Below, in pieces: positions 28,706 to 37,177 of a stretch of 64,000 nucleotides of DNA. Positions within the stretch are counted from its first letter, which is position 1, and each line of letters opens with the position of its first letter. The translations under genes were made by a program, and so were the position numbers. The notes under the pieces are model-generated. The model did not search any database and was not told the origin of the DNA. It saw only the letters and a program-made list of their open reading frames with translations. The DNA lies in contig NZ_CP134706.1 in assembly GCF_038246755.1 (NCBI RefSeq), positions 3,348,001-3,412,000 of the forward strand. The letters are read 5' to 3'. Origin of the DNA: Micromonospora sp. FIMYZ51 (GTDB lineage Bacteria; Actinomycetota; Actinomycetes; Mycobacteriales; Micromonosporaceae).

Positions 28706-29221
28706 ATGCGTGATGCCGCGGAGTTCGACGCCTTCTACTCCGCGTCGGTGCAGCGGGTGCTGGGGCACCTGTACGCGATGATCGGCAACCGGGCCGAGGC
28801 CGAGGACGCGGTGGCGGAGGCGTACGCCCGGGCGTGGGACCGCTGGGCTGCCGTGCGCGAGTGCGGCAGCCCGGAGGCGTGGGTACGTCGGGTGGCGTAC
28901 CGCAGCGCGGTGAGCGCGTGGCGCAAGACCGTCAACCGGCTGCGCGCCCATCGCCGGGAAGCGACCGAACATCGCGTCGACGCCATCTCGGTCGACCACG
29001 TCGCGGTCGTGGCGGCCCTGCGGCACATCTCCGCCGAACAACGCCGGGCCGTGGTGCTGCACCACCTGGTCGGGCTGAGCGTGGCCGAGATCGCGGTGGA
29101 GGTCGGCACCAACGAGAACACCATCAAGACGCGGCTGGCCCGGGGGCGCCGGGCCCTCGCCGAACAGTTGGCCGAACGGGAGTACCACAGCGCGGAGAGG
29201 GGGCGCGGCCATGAGCTATGA
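28706..29221 (+). CDS. ECF-type RNA polymerase sigma factor
   Basis: The 171-residue protein has region 2 (FDAFYSASVQRVLGHLYAM with AEDAVAEAYARAW) and region 4 (LSVAEIAVEVGTNENTIKTR, the helix-turn-helix). Both are complete and joined by a short linker, the SigE-like layout. Its stop overlaps the next gene by 11 bases. The downstream product has a membrane anchor, so it may restrain this sigma factor, although its N-terminal part lacks the HxxxCxxC zinc motif of classic anti-sigma factors. Promoters it recognises are unknown. Confidence 0.9.
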   Translation: MRDAAEFDAFYSASVQRVLGHLYAMIGNRAEAEDAVAEAYARAWDRWAAVRECGSPEAWVRRVAYRSAVSAWRKTVNRLRAHRREATEHRVDAISVDHVAVVAALRHISAEQRRAVVLHHLVGLSVAEIAVEVGTNENTIKTRLARGRRALAEQLAEREYHSAERGRGHEL

Positions 29222-29969
29222 CAACCAGCTCGACGACGCCCTGCGGGCGTTGGCGGGCCACGGCGGGCAGGGCCGGGTCCCGGCCGCCGTCGACATCCGG
29301 CGACGCGGCGAGACCCGCCGACGGCGTCGCCGGGTGGCCAGTGTCGCGCTCGCTGCCGTGGCCGTCGTCGCGCTCGGCACGGGTGTCGCGCTGGCCCGCC
29401 TCGGCGACCCGCCGCACAGCGCCCCGATCGGCCCGGCCGGCCCGACGCCCGGGCCGGTGAGCGAGTCGCCCGCCGTCCCGTCGGTCTCGCCGCCCGCGCC
29501 CACCACCTCGCCGGCCGGGCCACCGGACGACGATCCGCTGCTGTCCGGCAAGCGTCAGGTCACCGTCGTACGGCTGGCGGCTGCGGAGGGCGGGCTGTCA
29601 CTGCTCGACGACGGCCGGCTGGCCGAGGTCGACGGCGACGAGGGGCGCCAGCTGTTCGTGTTCGCGCCGCAGGGGCCCGACACGTACCAGATCCGCACCG
29701 CCGAGCCCGGCACCGACCTGACCGACACCTGCTGGGAGGTCCGGTCGTCGGGCAGCCAGCCGTTGCGGGTCGAGGCGGCACCGTGCGCACCCGGTGCGCC
29801 GAGGCAGCAGTTCACGGTCGTCCGCGACGCCGAATCGAGCTACCTGATCAGCAGCCACTCGGCGTATCTACAGAACTCCCCGACCCGGGGACTGATCCTT
29901 GAGGAGCCCGGCGACGCACCGGTGACCGCCCGGTTCCGGCTGGTCGACAACGGACCCGCACCGAACTGA
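29211..29969 (+). CDS. Membrane-anchored sigma-operon partner with exported lectin-like domain
   Basis: The 252-residue protein has a 38-residue cytoplasmic start (NQLDDALRALAGHGGQGRVP, then an Arg-rich stretch), one membrane helix at about 42-62, a Pro-rich linker and an external domain from about residue 110. The external domain is paralogous to that of the 28031 protein. The short cytoplasmic tail could bind the sigma factor, as in other transmembrane anti-sigma proteins, but it carries no ASD or zinc motif that I recognise. Co-transcription by an 11-base overlap supports a functional link. The operon ends at the terminator at 30032. Confidence 0.65.
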   Translation: MSYDNQLDDALRALAGHGGQGRVPAAVDIRRRGETRRRRRRVASVALAAVAVVALGTGVALARLGDPPHSAPIGPAGPTPGPVSESPAVPSVSPPAPTTSPAGPPDDDPLLSGKRQVTVVRLAAAEGGLSLLDDGRLAEVDGDEGRQLFVFAPQGPDTYQIRTAEPGTDLTDTCWEVRSSGSQPLRVEAAPCAPGAPRQQFTVVRDAESSYLISSHSAYLQNSPTRGLILEEPGDAPVTARFRLVDNGPAPN

Positions 29970-30031
29970 CCCGACATCATCCGCACCGAACCCGACCCGA
30001 CAGCTTTCGCACCGAACCGACCCGACATCTT
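29957..30031. repeat. Three imperfect tandem copies of a 25-bp unit
   Basis: The unit CCGCACCGAAC(C)GACCCGAC occurs three times with 1-2 base differences, starting in the last codons of the preceding gene and ending at the terminator. It looks like local expansion of the gene's 3' end. Confidence 0.8.
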
Positions 30032-30062
30032 CCGGCACCGTCGGCCTTGCCGACGGTGCCGG
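30032..30062 (+). terminator. Terminator of the ECF sigma operon
   Basis: A perfect 14-base stem (30032-30045 with 30049-30062) and a 3-base loop follow the stop at 29969 after the short repeats. Confidence 0.85.
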
Positions 30063-30274
30063 AATGCCCGAGCGGGCGTTTCGGGTGGAGAACGGGCGGC
30101 GTTCGGCCCGAAACGGGCCGGAAGAATGCGATGAATATGGCTGATGCCCGTATTGACCCGCCCGATCGGGCCGGCAACCGGGCAACAAAGCCACCGGATT
30201 GACCGACATGTGACTGCGGTCACGCGCCGGTCACGGTGTTACAAAAAGACACACGAGCCGACGGGAGGTGCACA
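30063..30274 (+). promoter_or_regulatory. Upstream region of the DeoR-polyol operon
   Basis: GTGAC-TGCG-GTCAC (30210-30223) is a perfect dyad, preceded by TTGACC (30199-30204) and followed by a second GGTCAC half-site. It is a plausible site for the DeoR regulator encoded next. The ribosome site GGGAGG ends about seven bases before the GTG at 30275. Confidence 0.45.
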
Positions 30275-31036
30275 GTGGACGCGAACCAACGACGACACCA
30301 CATCCTCACGCTGGCTCGCCGGCAGGGCGATGTCGACGTCCGCACAATCGCCGCCGACCTCGGGGTCGCGCCGGAGACGATCCGGCGTGACCTGGCCCTC
30401 CTGGCCCAGCAGGGCCTCGTCCGGCGCACCCACGGTGGCGCGTACCCGGTGGAGACCGCCCGCTTCGAGACGAACCTGGAAACCCGGGCCACCCGGATGG
30501 TCGTGGAGAAGCGGCGGATCGCCACCGCCGCCGTCGAGCACCTCGGCGACGCCGAGTCGGTCTTCATCGACGAGGGATACACCCCGCAACTGATCGCCGA
30601 GGCGCTGCCCACCCACCGGCCACTGACCATGGTGACCGCCTCGCTGCACACCGCGGCGGCGCTGGCCGCGTACCCGAGTGTCACGGTGCTGTTGCTCGGC
30701 GGCCGGGTGCGCGGGCGCACGCTTGCCACGGTCGACCACTGGGCCACCGGAATGCTCGCCGGCTTCGTCATCGACCTGGCCTACATCGGCGCGAACGGCA
30801 TCTCCCGCGAGCACGGGCTGACCACCCCCGACCCCGCCGTGGCGGCGGTCAAGGCCAAGGTGCTCGCGGTGTCGCGGCGGGTGGTCTTCGCTGGCGTGCA
30901 CACCAAGTTCGGCAGTCACAACTTCTGCCGCTTCGCCGACGTCGCGGACCTGGACACCATCATCACGGACACCGCGTTGCCGGCGTCCGAGGCGCACCGC
31001 TACTCGCTGCTCGGCCCGGTGGTGCTGCGCGTCTGA
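30275..31036 (+). CDS. DeoR-family sugar-metabolism regulator
   Basis: The 253-residue protein starts at a GTG behind GGGAGG. The N-terminal winged helix has RRHHILTLARRQGDVDVRTI and the DeoR signature LGVAPETIRRDLALLAQQGL with RRTHGGA. The sensor domain shows VFIDEGYTPQLIAEAL and LAYIGANGISREHGLTTPD, typical of regulators that sense sugar phosphates. It is followed 55 bases later by a carbohydrate transporter and dehydrogenase operon. It most likely represses that operon until a phosphorylated sugar or polyol is present. Confidence 0.92.
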   Translation: MDANQRRHHILTLARRQGDVDVRTIAADLGVAPETIRRDLALLAQQGLVRRTHGGAYPVETARFETNLETRATRMVVEKRRIATAAVEHLGDAESVFIDEGYTPQLIAEALPTHRPLTMVTASLHTAAALAAYPSVTVLLLGGRVRGRTLATVDHWATGMLAGFVIDLAYIGANGISREHGLTTPDPAVAAVKAKVLAVSRRVVFAGVHTKFGSHNFCRFADVADLDTIITDTALPASEAHRYSLLGPVVLRV

Positions 31037-31091
31037 GCGCCGCCGGTCGACCTGCCTGCACCCACCACGACACCACCACCGGAGGTTCGCT

Positions 31092-32453
31092 GTGCCCAAA
31101 ACACGATCTCCGCGCCGATGGCGCGGCACGCTCGCCGCCGCCCTGGCGGTCGGCCTGACCGTCACCGCCTGCTCCGGAGCCGGCGGCGGTTCCTCCGGCG
31201 ACGGCACCGCCATCACCGTCCTGATGGTCGGCAACCCCCAGATGGAGGACCTGGCCCGACTCACCGCCGACAACTTCACAAAGGACACCGGGATCACCGT
31301 ACGGTTCACCATCCTGCCCGAGAACGAACTGCGGGACCGGGTCACCCAGGACGTCGCCACCCAGGGCGGCCAGTACGACGTGGCCACCATCGGCGCGTAC
31401 GAGGCACCCATCTGGGCGCAGAACGACTGGCTGCACGAAGTCAGCTCGTACGCCGACGCCGACAGCGGATACGACCGAGGTGACCTGCTCGAACCGATGG
31501 TCGCCTCGCTCTCCGGCGGCGACGGCAAGCTCTACGCCGCGCCGTTCTACGGCGAATCCTCGTTCCTGATGTACAACAAGGAACTCTTCGACGCCGCCGG
31601 CCTCACCATGCCCGAGCGGCCGACCTGGCAGCAGGTGGCCCAGTTCGCCGCCCGCCTCGACGACAAGCCGGCCGGCGTCGCCGGGATCTGCCTGCGTGGT
31701 CTGCCCGGCTGGGGCGAACTGTTCGCCCCGCTGACCACCGTGGTCAACACCTTCGGCGGCACCTGGTTCGAAAAGGACTGGACGCCGAAGGTCAACGCGC
31801 CCGAGTTCACCGCGGCCACCAAGTTCTACGTCGACCTGCTGCGCTCCCACGGCCAGCCCGGGGCACCGCAGTCCGGCTTCACCGAGTGCCTCAACACGTT
31901 CGGCCAGGGCAAGGCAGCCATGTGGTACGACGCCACCTCCGCCGCCGGCACCCTGGAGGACCCGGACTCCAGCACCGTGGCCGGCAAGGTCGGCTACGCG
32001 TACGCGCCGGTCGACAAGACCGACTCGGCGGGCTGGCTCTGGGTCTGGGCCCTCGCCATGCCGAAGACCACCAAGAACGCCGACGCCGCCTGGCAGTTCA
32101 TCTCCTGGGCCACCGGCAAGGAGTACGAGAAGCTGGTCGGCTCCTCGCTCGGCTGGTCCCGGGTGCCGGCCGGCAAACGCCAGTCCACCTACGAGATCCC
32201 CGAGTACCGGGAGTCCGCCGCCGCCTTCGCCGACATCACCCTGCGCTCCATCCAGGAGGCCGACCCGGTCGACCCGGGCATGCAGCCGCGACCCGCCCTC
32301 GGCGTGCAGTTCGTCGGCATCCCCGAGTTCGCCGACCTCGGCACGAAGGTCTCCCAGGAGGTGTCGGCCGCGATCGCCGGCCAGGTGAGCGTCGACAAGG
32401 CGCTCGCCGACGGCCAACGGTTGGCCGAGGAAGCCGCCGCCAAACACCGGTAG
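31092..32453 (+). CDS. Carbohydrate/polyol ABC transporter, solute-binding lipoprotein
   Basis: The 453-residue lipoprotein starts at a GTG with GGAGG seven bases before it. The signal peptide ends in LTVTACSG, with Cys27 as lipidated residue. It is an extracellular-solute-binding family 1 protein: YDVATIGAYEAPIWAQNDWL, YAAPFYGESSFLMYNKELF and GKAAMWYDATSAAG follow the pattern of SmoE-like polyol binders. It captures substrate outside the membrane for the two permeases downstream. No ATPase gene is present in the operon, so a shared MsiK-type ATPase is probably used. The 453-residue length is normal. Confidence 0.92.
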   Translation: MPKTRSPRRWRGTLAAALAVGLTVTACSGAGGGSSGDGTAITVLMVGNPQMEDLARLTADNFTKDTGITVRFTILPENELRDRVTQDVATQGGQYDVATIGAYEAPIWAQNDWLHEVSSYADADSGYDRGDLLEPMVASLSGGDGKLYAAPFYGESSFLMYNKELFDAAGLTMPERPTWQQVAQFAARLDDKPAGVAGICLRGLPGWGELFAPLTTVVNTFGGTWFEKDWTPKVNAPEFTAATKFYVDLLRSHGQPGAPQSGFTECLNTFGQGKAAMWYDATSAAGTLEDPDSSTVAGKVGYAYAPVDKTDSAGWLWVWALAMPKTTKNADAAWQFISWATGKEYEKLVGSSLGWSRVPAGKRQSTYEIPEYRESAAAFADITLRSIQEADPVDPGMQPRPALGVQFVGIPEFADLGTKVSQEVSAAIAGQVSVDKALADGQRLAEEAAAKHR

Positions 32454-32459
32454 TCGCAC

Positions 32460-32490
32460 GCCGGGACCGGCTCGTCCGGCCGGTCCCGGC
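32460..32490 (+). other. Intercistronic hairpin between binding protein and permease
   Basis: Perfect 11-base arms (32460-32470 and 32480-32490, 9-base loop) lie seven bases after the binding-protein stop. Such hairpins attenuate transcription or protect upstream mRNA and so give more binding protein than permease. Confidence 0.75.
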
Positions 32491-32509
32491 CCTGCCCCGA
32501 GGTGGATCG

Positions 32510-33442
32510 ATGACCACGACCATCACCACCGGTGCGGACGCGACACCGCGCCCCGCCGTACGTCCCACCCGGCCGGACCGCAAACAACGCTGGTCCCGCC
32601 GCGCGCCGCTGCTGCCCGCCCTGGTCTTCGCCATCGTGGTGACCCAGCTGCCGTTCCTGTTCACCCTCTACCTCTCCACCCAGAGCTGGAACGCGTTGCG
32701 GCCCGGCAGCCGCGAGTTCATCGGCCTGGCCAACTACGCCACCGTGCTCAGCGACGACCGGCTGCGCGCCGCCCTGGTCAACACGGTGCTGCTCACCGCC
32801 TCGTCGGTGCTGGTCTCCGTGCTGCTCGGCCTCGGCCTGGCCATCCTGCTCGACCGCAGGTTTCCCGGCCGGGGGATCGTGCGGACCCTGCTGATCACCC
32901 CGTTCCTGGTGATGCCGATGGCGGCGGCACTGCTCTGGAAGCACGCCATCTACAACCCGTCGTACGGCCTGATCAACGGCATCTTCGGCGGCAACACCGA
33001 CTGGGTGTCGCAGTATCCGATGGTCTCCGTGGTGGCCGCGCTGGTCTGGCAGTGGACCCCGTTCATGATGCTGATCATCCTGGCCGGATTGCAGAGCCAG
33101 TCCCTGGAAACCCTGGAGGCCGCCCGGGTCGACGGTGCCGGCCCGTGGCAGACGTTCACCCGGATCACCCTGCCGTACCTGCGGCCCTACCTGGAGTTGG
33201 GTGCCCTGCTCGGCTCGATCTACCTGGTGCAGACCTTCGACGCGGTCTTCACCATCACCCAGGGCGGTCCGGGTCGGGCCACCACCAACCTGCCGTACGA
33301 GATCTACCTGACCACCTTCCGCAAGTTCGAGTACGGCGAGGCCGCCGCGGCCGGCGTCGTGGTGGTGATCGGCACCATCCTGGTCGCCACCTTCGCGCTG
33401 CGGGTGATCTCCAGCCTGTTCCGGATGGAGGACGCGCGATGA
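32510..33442 (+). CDS. Carbohydrate/polyol ABC transporter permease 1
   Basis: The 310-residue membrane protein has an Arg/Pro-rich cytoplasmic N-terminus and six membrane helices. The EAA loop reads EAARVDGAGPWQTFTRITLP. It is an SmoF/MalF-type permease that forms the channel with the next gene product. The ATG at 32510 is preceded by GAGGTGGATCG. Its stop overlaps the next start by 4 bases (ATGA). Confidence 0.93.
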   Translation: MTTTITTGADATPRPAVRPTRPDRKQRWSRRAPLLPALVFAIVVTQLPFLFTLYLSTQSWNALRPGSREFIGLANYATVLSDDRLRAALVNTVLLTASSVLVSVLLGLGLAILLDRRFPGRGIVRTLLITPFLVMPMAAALLWKHAIYNPSYGLINGIFGGNTDWVSQYPMVSVVAALVWQWTPFMMLIILAGLQSQSLETLEAARVDGAGPWQTFTRITLPYLRPYLELGALLGSIYLVQTFDAVFTITQGGPGRATTNLPYEIYLTTFRKFEYGEAAAAGVVVVIGTILVATFALRVISSLFRMEDAR

Positions 33443-34281
33443 CCCGTACCTCGAACCCGGCCCGACGCAGCGCCGGCCTGACCGGAGCCGTCTGGACCGT
33501 GCTGGCCTGGCTCGCCGGGCTGCTTTTCTTCCTACCGGTGGCCTGGATGGTGCTCACCGGCTTCAAACGCGAGGTGGACGCCGCAAGCAACCCGCCGTCC
33601 TGGTTGTTCACTCCGGTGCTGGACGGTTACCGGCAGGTCTTCGAGCGCGACCTGATGCCGTACCTGCTCAACTCGCTGATGGCAAGCGTGCTCTCCACCC
33701 TGCTGGTGCTGGTGCTGGCCACCCCGGCGGCGTACGCGCTGTCCATCCGCCCGGTGGCTCGCTGGCGCGACGTGCTGTTCTTCTTCATCAGCACGAAGAT
33801 GCTGCCGGTGGTCGCCGCCCTGCTGCCGATCTACCTGCTGGTGCAGAACCTCGGCATGCTGGACAACGTCTGGACCCTGATCGTGCTCTACACGGCGATG
33901 AACCTGCCGATCGCGGTCTGGATGATGCGCTCGTTCCTGCTGGAGGTGCCGACCGCGCTTATCGAGGCGGCGGCGATGGACGGCGCCACCCTGCTGGTCA
34001 CCATCCGGCGCATCCTGCTGCCGATCGTCGCGCCCGGCCTGGCTGCCACCGCGCTGATCTGCTTCATCTTCAGCTGGAACGAGTTCTTCCTCGCGGTGAA
34101 CCTGACGGCCACCCGGGCCGGCACCTCGCCGATCTTCCTGGTCGGCTTCATCACCTCCGAAGGGCTGTTCCTGGCCCGGCTCTGCGCGGCGGCGACGATC
34201 GTGTCGTTGCCGGTCGTGCTGGCCGGCTGGATCGCCCAGAAACAACTCGTCCGAGGACTCTCCATGGGGGCGGTCAAGTGA
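33439..34281 (+). CDS. Carbohydrate/polyol ABC transporter permease 2
   Basis: The 280-residue protein has six membrane helices and a start in ATGA overlap with permease 1. The EAA loop is EAAAMDGATLLVTIRRILLP, followed by FSWNEFFLAVNLT near the C-terminal helices, typical of MalG/SmoG permeases. It ends in GTGA overlap with the dehydrogenase, so transport and metabolism are coupled. Confidence 0.93.
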   Translation: MTRTSNPARRSAGLTGAVWTVLAWLAGLLFFLPVAWMVLTGFKREVDAASNPPSWLFTPVLDGYRQVFERDLMPYLLNSLMASVLSTLLVLVLATPAAYALSIRPVARWRDVLFFFISTKMLPVVAALLPIYLLVQNLGMLDNVWTLIVLYTAMNLPIAVWMMRSFLLEVPTALIEAAAMDGATLLVTIRRILLPIVAPGLAATALICFIFSWNEFFLAVNLTATRAGTSPIFLVGFITSEGLFLARLCAAATIVSLPVVLAGWIAQKQLVRGLSMGAVK

Positions 34282-35264
34282 AAGCAGCAGTAATCGTCAC
34301 GCCGGGTCAGATCAGCGTGGAGTCCGTGCCGGACCCGGCGCCCGGCCCCCGGGACGTGGTCGTCGAGGTGGCCGGCTGCGGCATCTGCGGCACCGACCTG
34401 CACATCATGGACGGCGAGTTCGCGCCCGCGTACCCGATCGTGCCGGGCCACGAGTTCGCCGGCAGGGTGGTCGCGGTCGGGCGGGACGTCACCGAACTGC
34501 GGACCGGCGACCCGGTCGCCGTCGACCCGTCGCTGCACTGCGGCGAGTGCTACCAGTGCCGGCGGGCCCGGGGCAACCTCTGCGAACGGTGGAACGCCAT
34601 CGGCGTCACCGTCTCCGGCGGCGCCGCCGAGTACGCGCTCGCCCCGGTCCGTAACTGCGTCGCCCTGCCCGAGGGGGTCGCCCCGGCCGACGCCGCGCTT
34701 ATCGAGCCGCTCTCCTGCGCCGTACGCGGCTTCGACGTGCTGCCCCGGCGGCTGGCCGACCACTACCTCGTCTACGGCGCCGGCACCATGGGCCTGATCA
34801 TGCTGGAGCTGGCCAAACGGTGCGGTGCGGCGACCGTCAGCGTGGTCGACCCGAACCCGGACCGGCTCGCCACCGCGGTCCGGCTCGGCTGCTCGGCGAG
34901 TGCGGCGAACGCCGACGAGTTGGACCGCCCACGCGGCTGGGACGTCGTCATCGACTGCACCGGCGTGCCGGCCGCGATCTCCGACGGCCTGCGCCGGGTC
35001 GCGCCCGCCGGCACGTTCCTTCAGTTCGGCGTCAGTGAGTACGCCACCCGGGTACCGGTCGCGCCGTACCGCATCTACAACCAGGAGATCACCGTCACCG
35101 GTTCGATGGCCGTGCTGCACAGCTTCGACCGCGCCGCCGAACTCTTCGCCGCAGGTGTCCTCGACCCAGCGATCTTCATCAGCGACCGCTTCCCCCTGGC
35201 CTCCTACGCCGACGCCATGTCCCAGTTCCGCGCCGGCATCGGCCGCAAACTCCTGATCACCTAA
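34278..35264 (+). CDS. Zinc-dependent medium-chain alcohol/polyol dehydrogenase
   Basis: The 328-residue enzyme has the catalytic zinc site CGICGTD with GHEFAG downstream, and the structural zinc site CGECYQCRRARGNLC. The NAD(P) fold is VYGAGTMGLIMLE with acidic SVVDPNP after it, favouring NAD. It belongs to the sorbitol/threonine dehydrogenase branch. With a polyol-type transporter and a DeoR regulator, oxidation of a sugar alcohol such as sorbitol, arabitol or galactitol to a ketose is the likely role; the exact substrate is not readable. It is the last gene of the operon and is followed by a palindrome. Confidence 0.92.
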   Translation: MKAAVIVTPGQISVESVPDPAPGPRDVVVEVAGCGICGTDLHIMDGEFAPAYPIVPGHEFAGRVVAVGRDVTELRTGDPVAVDPSLHCGECYQCRRARGNLCERWNAIGVTVSGGAAEYALAPVRNCVALPEGVAPADAALIEPLSCAVRGFDVLPRRLADHYLVYGAGTMGLIMLELAKRCGAATVSVVDPNPDRLATAVRLGCSASAANADELDRPRGWDVVIDCTGVPAAISDGLRRVAPAGTFLQFGVSEYATRVPVAPYRIYNQEITVTGSMAVLHSFDRAAELFAAGVLDPAIFISDRFPLASYADAMSQFRAGIGRKLLIT

Positions 35265-35299
35265 GGACGTTGCGCGCTCGCGAGTGCACCTCGCCCGCT

Positions 35300-35377
35300 G
35301 CGTCGATCATGGAGTTTTGGTCGCGACGAAAGGGGCATAGTCGCGCATTTGCCAGACCACAACTCCATGATCGACGC
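35300..35377. repeat. 23-bp palindrome with GATCATGGAGTT core
   Basis: Arms 35300-35322 and 35355-35377 match over 23 bases with one G-T mismatch; a short inner stem (GCGAC with GTCGC) lies in the loop. Core GTCGATCATGGAG resembles the palindrome at 23209. It lies after the dehydrogenase stop and could terminate that operon and the small convergent gene at 35511. Confidence 0.9.
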
Positions 35378-35510
35378 GCCAGGTGCCTTCGTTCGTCCAA
35401 CAAGCACGTCCGACGTAGAGTCGACTACCTCAAGCGCACTTCAGGTCAAGCCCGAAGGTGCCACCTGGAGGTGCCGCTCTGCACGGCTCCGGCGAAGCGT
35501 CGGCCGGGCT

Positions 35511-35690
35511 TCAGCGGGTCAGCTTGATGGTGGCGAGGACGTCGCGGGCGGCGGTCGCCACCGCGCAGTCGGGGGTGCGGCAGAGCGGGCAGCGGCCATC
35601 GGTGCCGGGCTGATGTTCCCGCAGCGCCCAGCGGGCGGTCAGGGTGAGCCGGTTGAGGATCTGCGCCAGGGTGAGGAAGGGTGCGGTCAT
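35511..35690 (-). CDS. Small 59-residue Cys-containing protein coupled to XRE regulator
   Basis: The gene is short and easily missed. ATG 35690 overlaps the XRE stop by 4 bases (ATGA) and the frame runs to TGA at 35511. The product begins MTAPFLTLAQILNRL and contains CPLCRTPDCAVA at residues 34-45, a Cys cluster of zinc-knuckle type. A helix follows (TAARDVLATIKLTR). I do not recognise the family. Coupling to an XRE regulator recalls the XRE/DUF397 pairs of actinomycetes, though the sequence is not DUF397. It could be a co-regulator or antagonist. Confidence 0.65.
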   Translation of the reverse strand: MTAPFLTLAQILNRLTLTARWALREHQPGTDGRCPLCRTPDCAVATAARDVLATIKLTR

Positions 35691-36874
35691 GCCCGGCTCA
35701 CCCCGAGCGTGGCGGCGAGCGCCACGATCGTGGCCGGGGCATCGGGGCAGCGGATCGCGTCAGCGAGCACCTGCCGGGCGGCGGGCCGGTGGCGTACCTC
35801 GGCCGGTGCGGTGCGGTGGGCCGCCAACAGCACCCGGGCGGCGTTCACCGGATCGGCATTCTGGAGGTACGCACGGCCGGCGTCGATCAGGTGCGCGGCC
35901 CGATGCTCGGGTGCCAGCCACCGCCACCCGTCTCGCCCAATTGCCTCCTCGTGGCGGAGAATCGCCTCGTCCGGCGTACCCAACTCGATCGCGACCGTGA
36001 CCCCGGCGAGCGCCACCGCGGTCGGTCCGAAGCCGGTGTGCTGATGATCGTGCCCGTCGCCTACCTCGGCGGCCAGGTCGGCGGCCTCGTCGAGGCGCGC
36101 GGCGGCGGCCCGGTCGTCGCCCTGCCGCGCCGCCGCCAGCGCCGCCTGGACGAGCAGCGTCCCGCAGAGCGACAACCGCGCCGCGTCCAGGTCGAGCGTC
36201 CCGATCCGGTACGCCGCCGCCAGCGTCGCCGTGCCCGCAGCCCGCGCCCGACCGGTGGCCCGCAACACCTGCCCGAGCTGCACGGTGGCGCTGGCCACCA
36301 GCACCGGATCCCCGGCGGACAGCGCCATCGCCCGGTCTGCGGCGAGCCAGGCCAACTCGGTCTCACCCAGCTTGACCAGCAACGACGCCGTCACCCGGTA
36401 CGCCTCCACAAGCGACACCCGACCCGCCAGCGGCTCGTGCGCGTGGCGGCGCTGCGCGCCGGCCAGTAGACCCGGCAGCAGGTCGATCAGAGCTGGGTAC
36501 CGCGCATGCTGGTAACTCGTCCAGGCGTGCGCGACGCCCCGGACCACCCGAGCCGCATCCGGCACCTCGCGCGCCGCCGGCCGATCCAGAGCGATGTCGT
36601 ACGCGGACAGCGCCGCCCCGATCAGCTCGACACTCTCGATCCGCGTGCTGCCGTCGACGGGCCGGGCGTCCCGGCCGAGCAGCACCTCCCGGTCGATCCG
36701 TAACACGTTGGCGATGTCGCGCAGCGTGGAAACCTTGTCCAGGGTGCGTACTCCGCGCTCAACTTTGTCCACCCAGCTCTTCGACTTGCCGAGCCGATCG
36801 GCGAACACCTGCTGCGACATCCGCCGCCGCACCCGCCAGTACGCCACCCGCCGCCCGATCGGCACCTCACTCAC
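35687..36874 (-). CDS. XRE-family regulator with TPR-like C-terminal domain
   Basis: The protein has about 395 residues from GTG 36874; GTG 36877 or 36865 are alternatives. Helix-turn-helix: MSQQVFADRLGKSKSWVDKV, then ERGVRTLDKVSTLRDIANVL. The rest is a series of helical repeats, such as ARVVRGVAHAWTSYQHARYP, ETELAWLAADRAMALSAGD and NAARVLLAAHRT, resembling a TPR sensor domain. This two-part layout is frequent in actinomycete regulators that respond to small signals. It is divergent from a GntR-type protein and coupled to a small Cys protein. Its target is unknown, perhaps the intervening dyad. Confidence 0.85.
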   Translation of the reverse strand: MSEVPIGRRVAYWRVRRRMSQQVFADRLGKSKSWVDKVERGVRTLDKVSTLRDIANVLRIDREVLLGRDARPVDGSTRIESVELIGAALSAYDIALDRPAAREVPDAARVVRGVAHAWTSYQHARYPALIDLLPGLLAGAQRRHAHEPLAGRVSLVEAYRVTASLLVKLGETELAWLAADRAMALSAGDPVLVASATVQLGQVLRATGRARAAGTATLAAAYRIGTLDLDAARLSLCGTLLVQAALAAARQGDDRAAAARLDEAADLAAEVGDGHDHQHTGFGPTAVALAGVTVAIELGTPDEAILRHEEAIGRDGWRWLAPEHRAAHLIDAGRAYLQNADPVNAARVLLAAHRTAPAEVRHRPAARQVLADAIRCPDAPATIVALAATLGVSRA

Positions 36875-37177
36875 CACCCCGCCACCGCCGCTCCGGCCGC
36901 ACGCATGCTTTCTCTTCCAGGAAGTTGACCATGTGGCACCTTCTGCGCCGAGGTTGAGTAGGTGCCCACCTGGGCGTGCGTAGCACTTCCCGAGGTGGGT
37001 AAGCGGGCCGGAACCGAGGAGTTTGCCGAAACCAGGGAACCGGCCCGGGAAGCAACCTACTCCTACAAGTTGGAGTAGGTCAAGACGGGTTGTAGCTAGA
37101 TCGTGAAACTTGCTGGAACAGGTTCTCTCGTGATCAAATTGCTGTGCCGAAGCCAGGGAACCGACGGAGATCGACAT
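36875..37177. promoter_or_regulatory. Divergent XRE-GntR control region with dyads
   Basis: This 303-base gap is lower in GC than the neighbours. ACCTACTCC-N8-GGAGTAGGT (37055-37080) is a perfect 9-base dyad. CGGGCCGG (37004-37011) and CCGGCCCG (37040-37047) form a second. CTACAA (37063-37068) and TTGTAG (37090-37095) form a third, overlapping the first. These are candidate operators for the XRE or GntR protein. The GntR ribosome site GGAG lies eight bases before ATG 37178. Confidence 0.5.
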
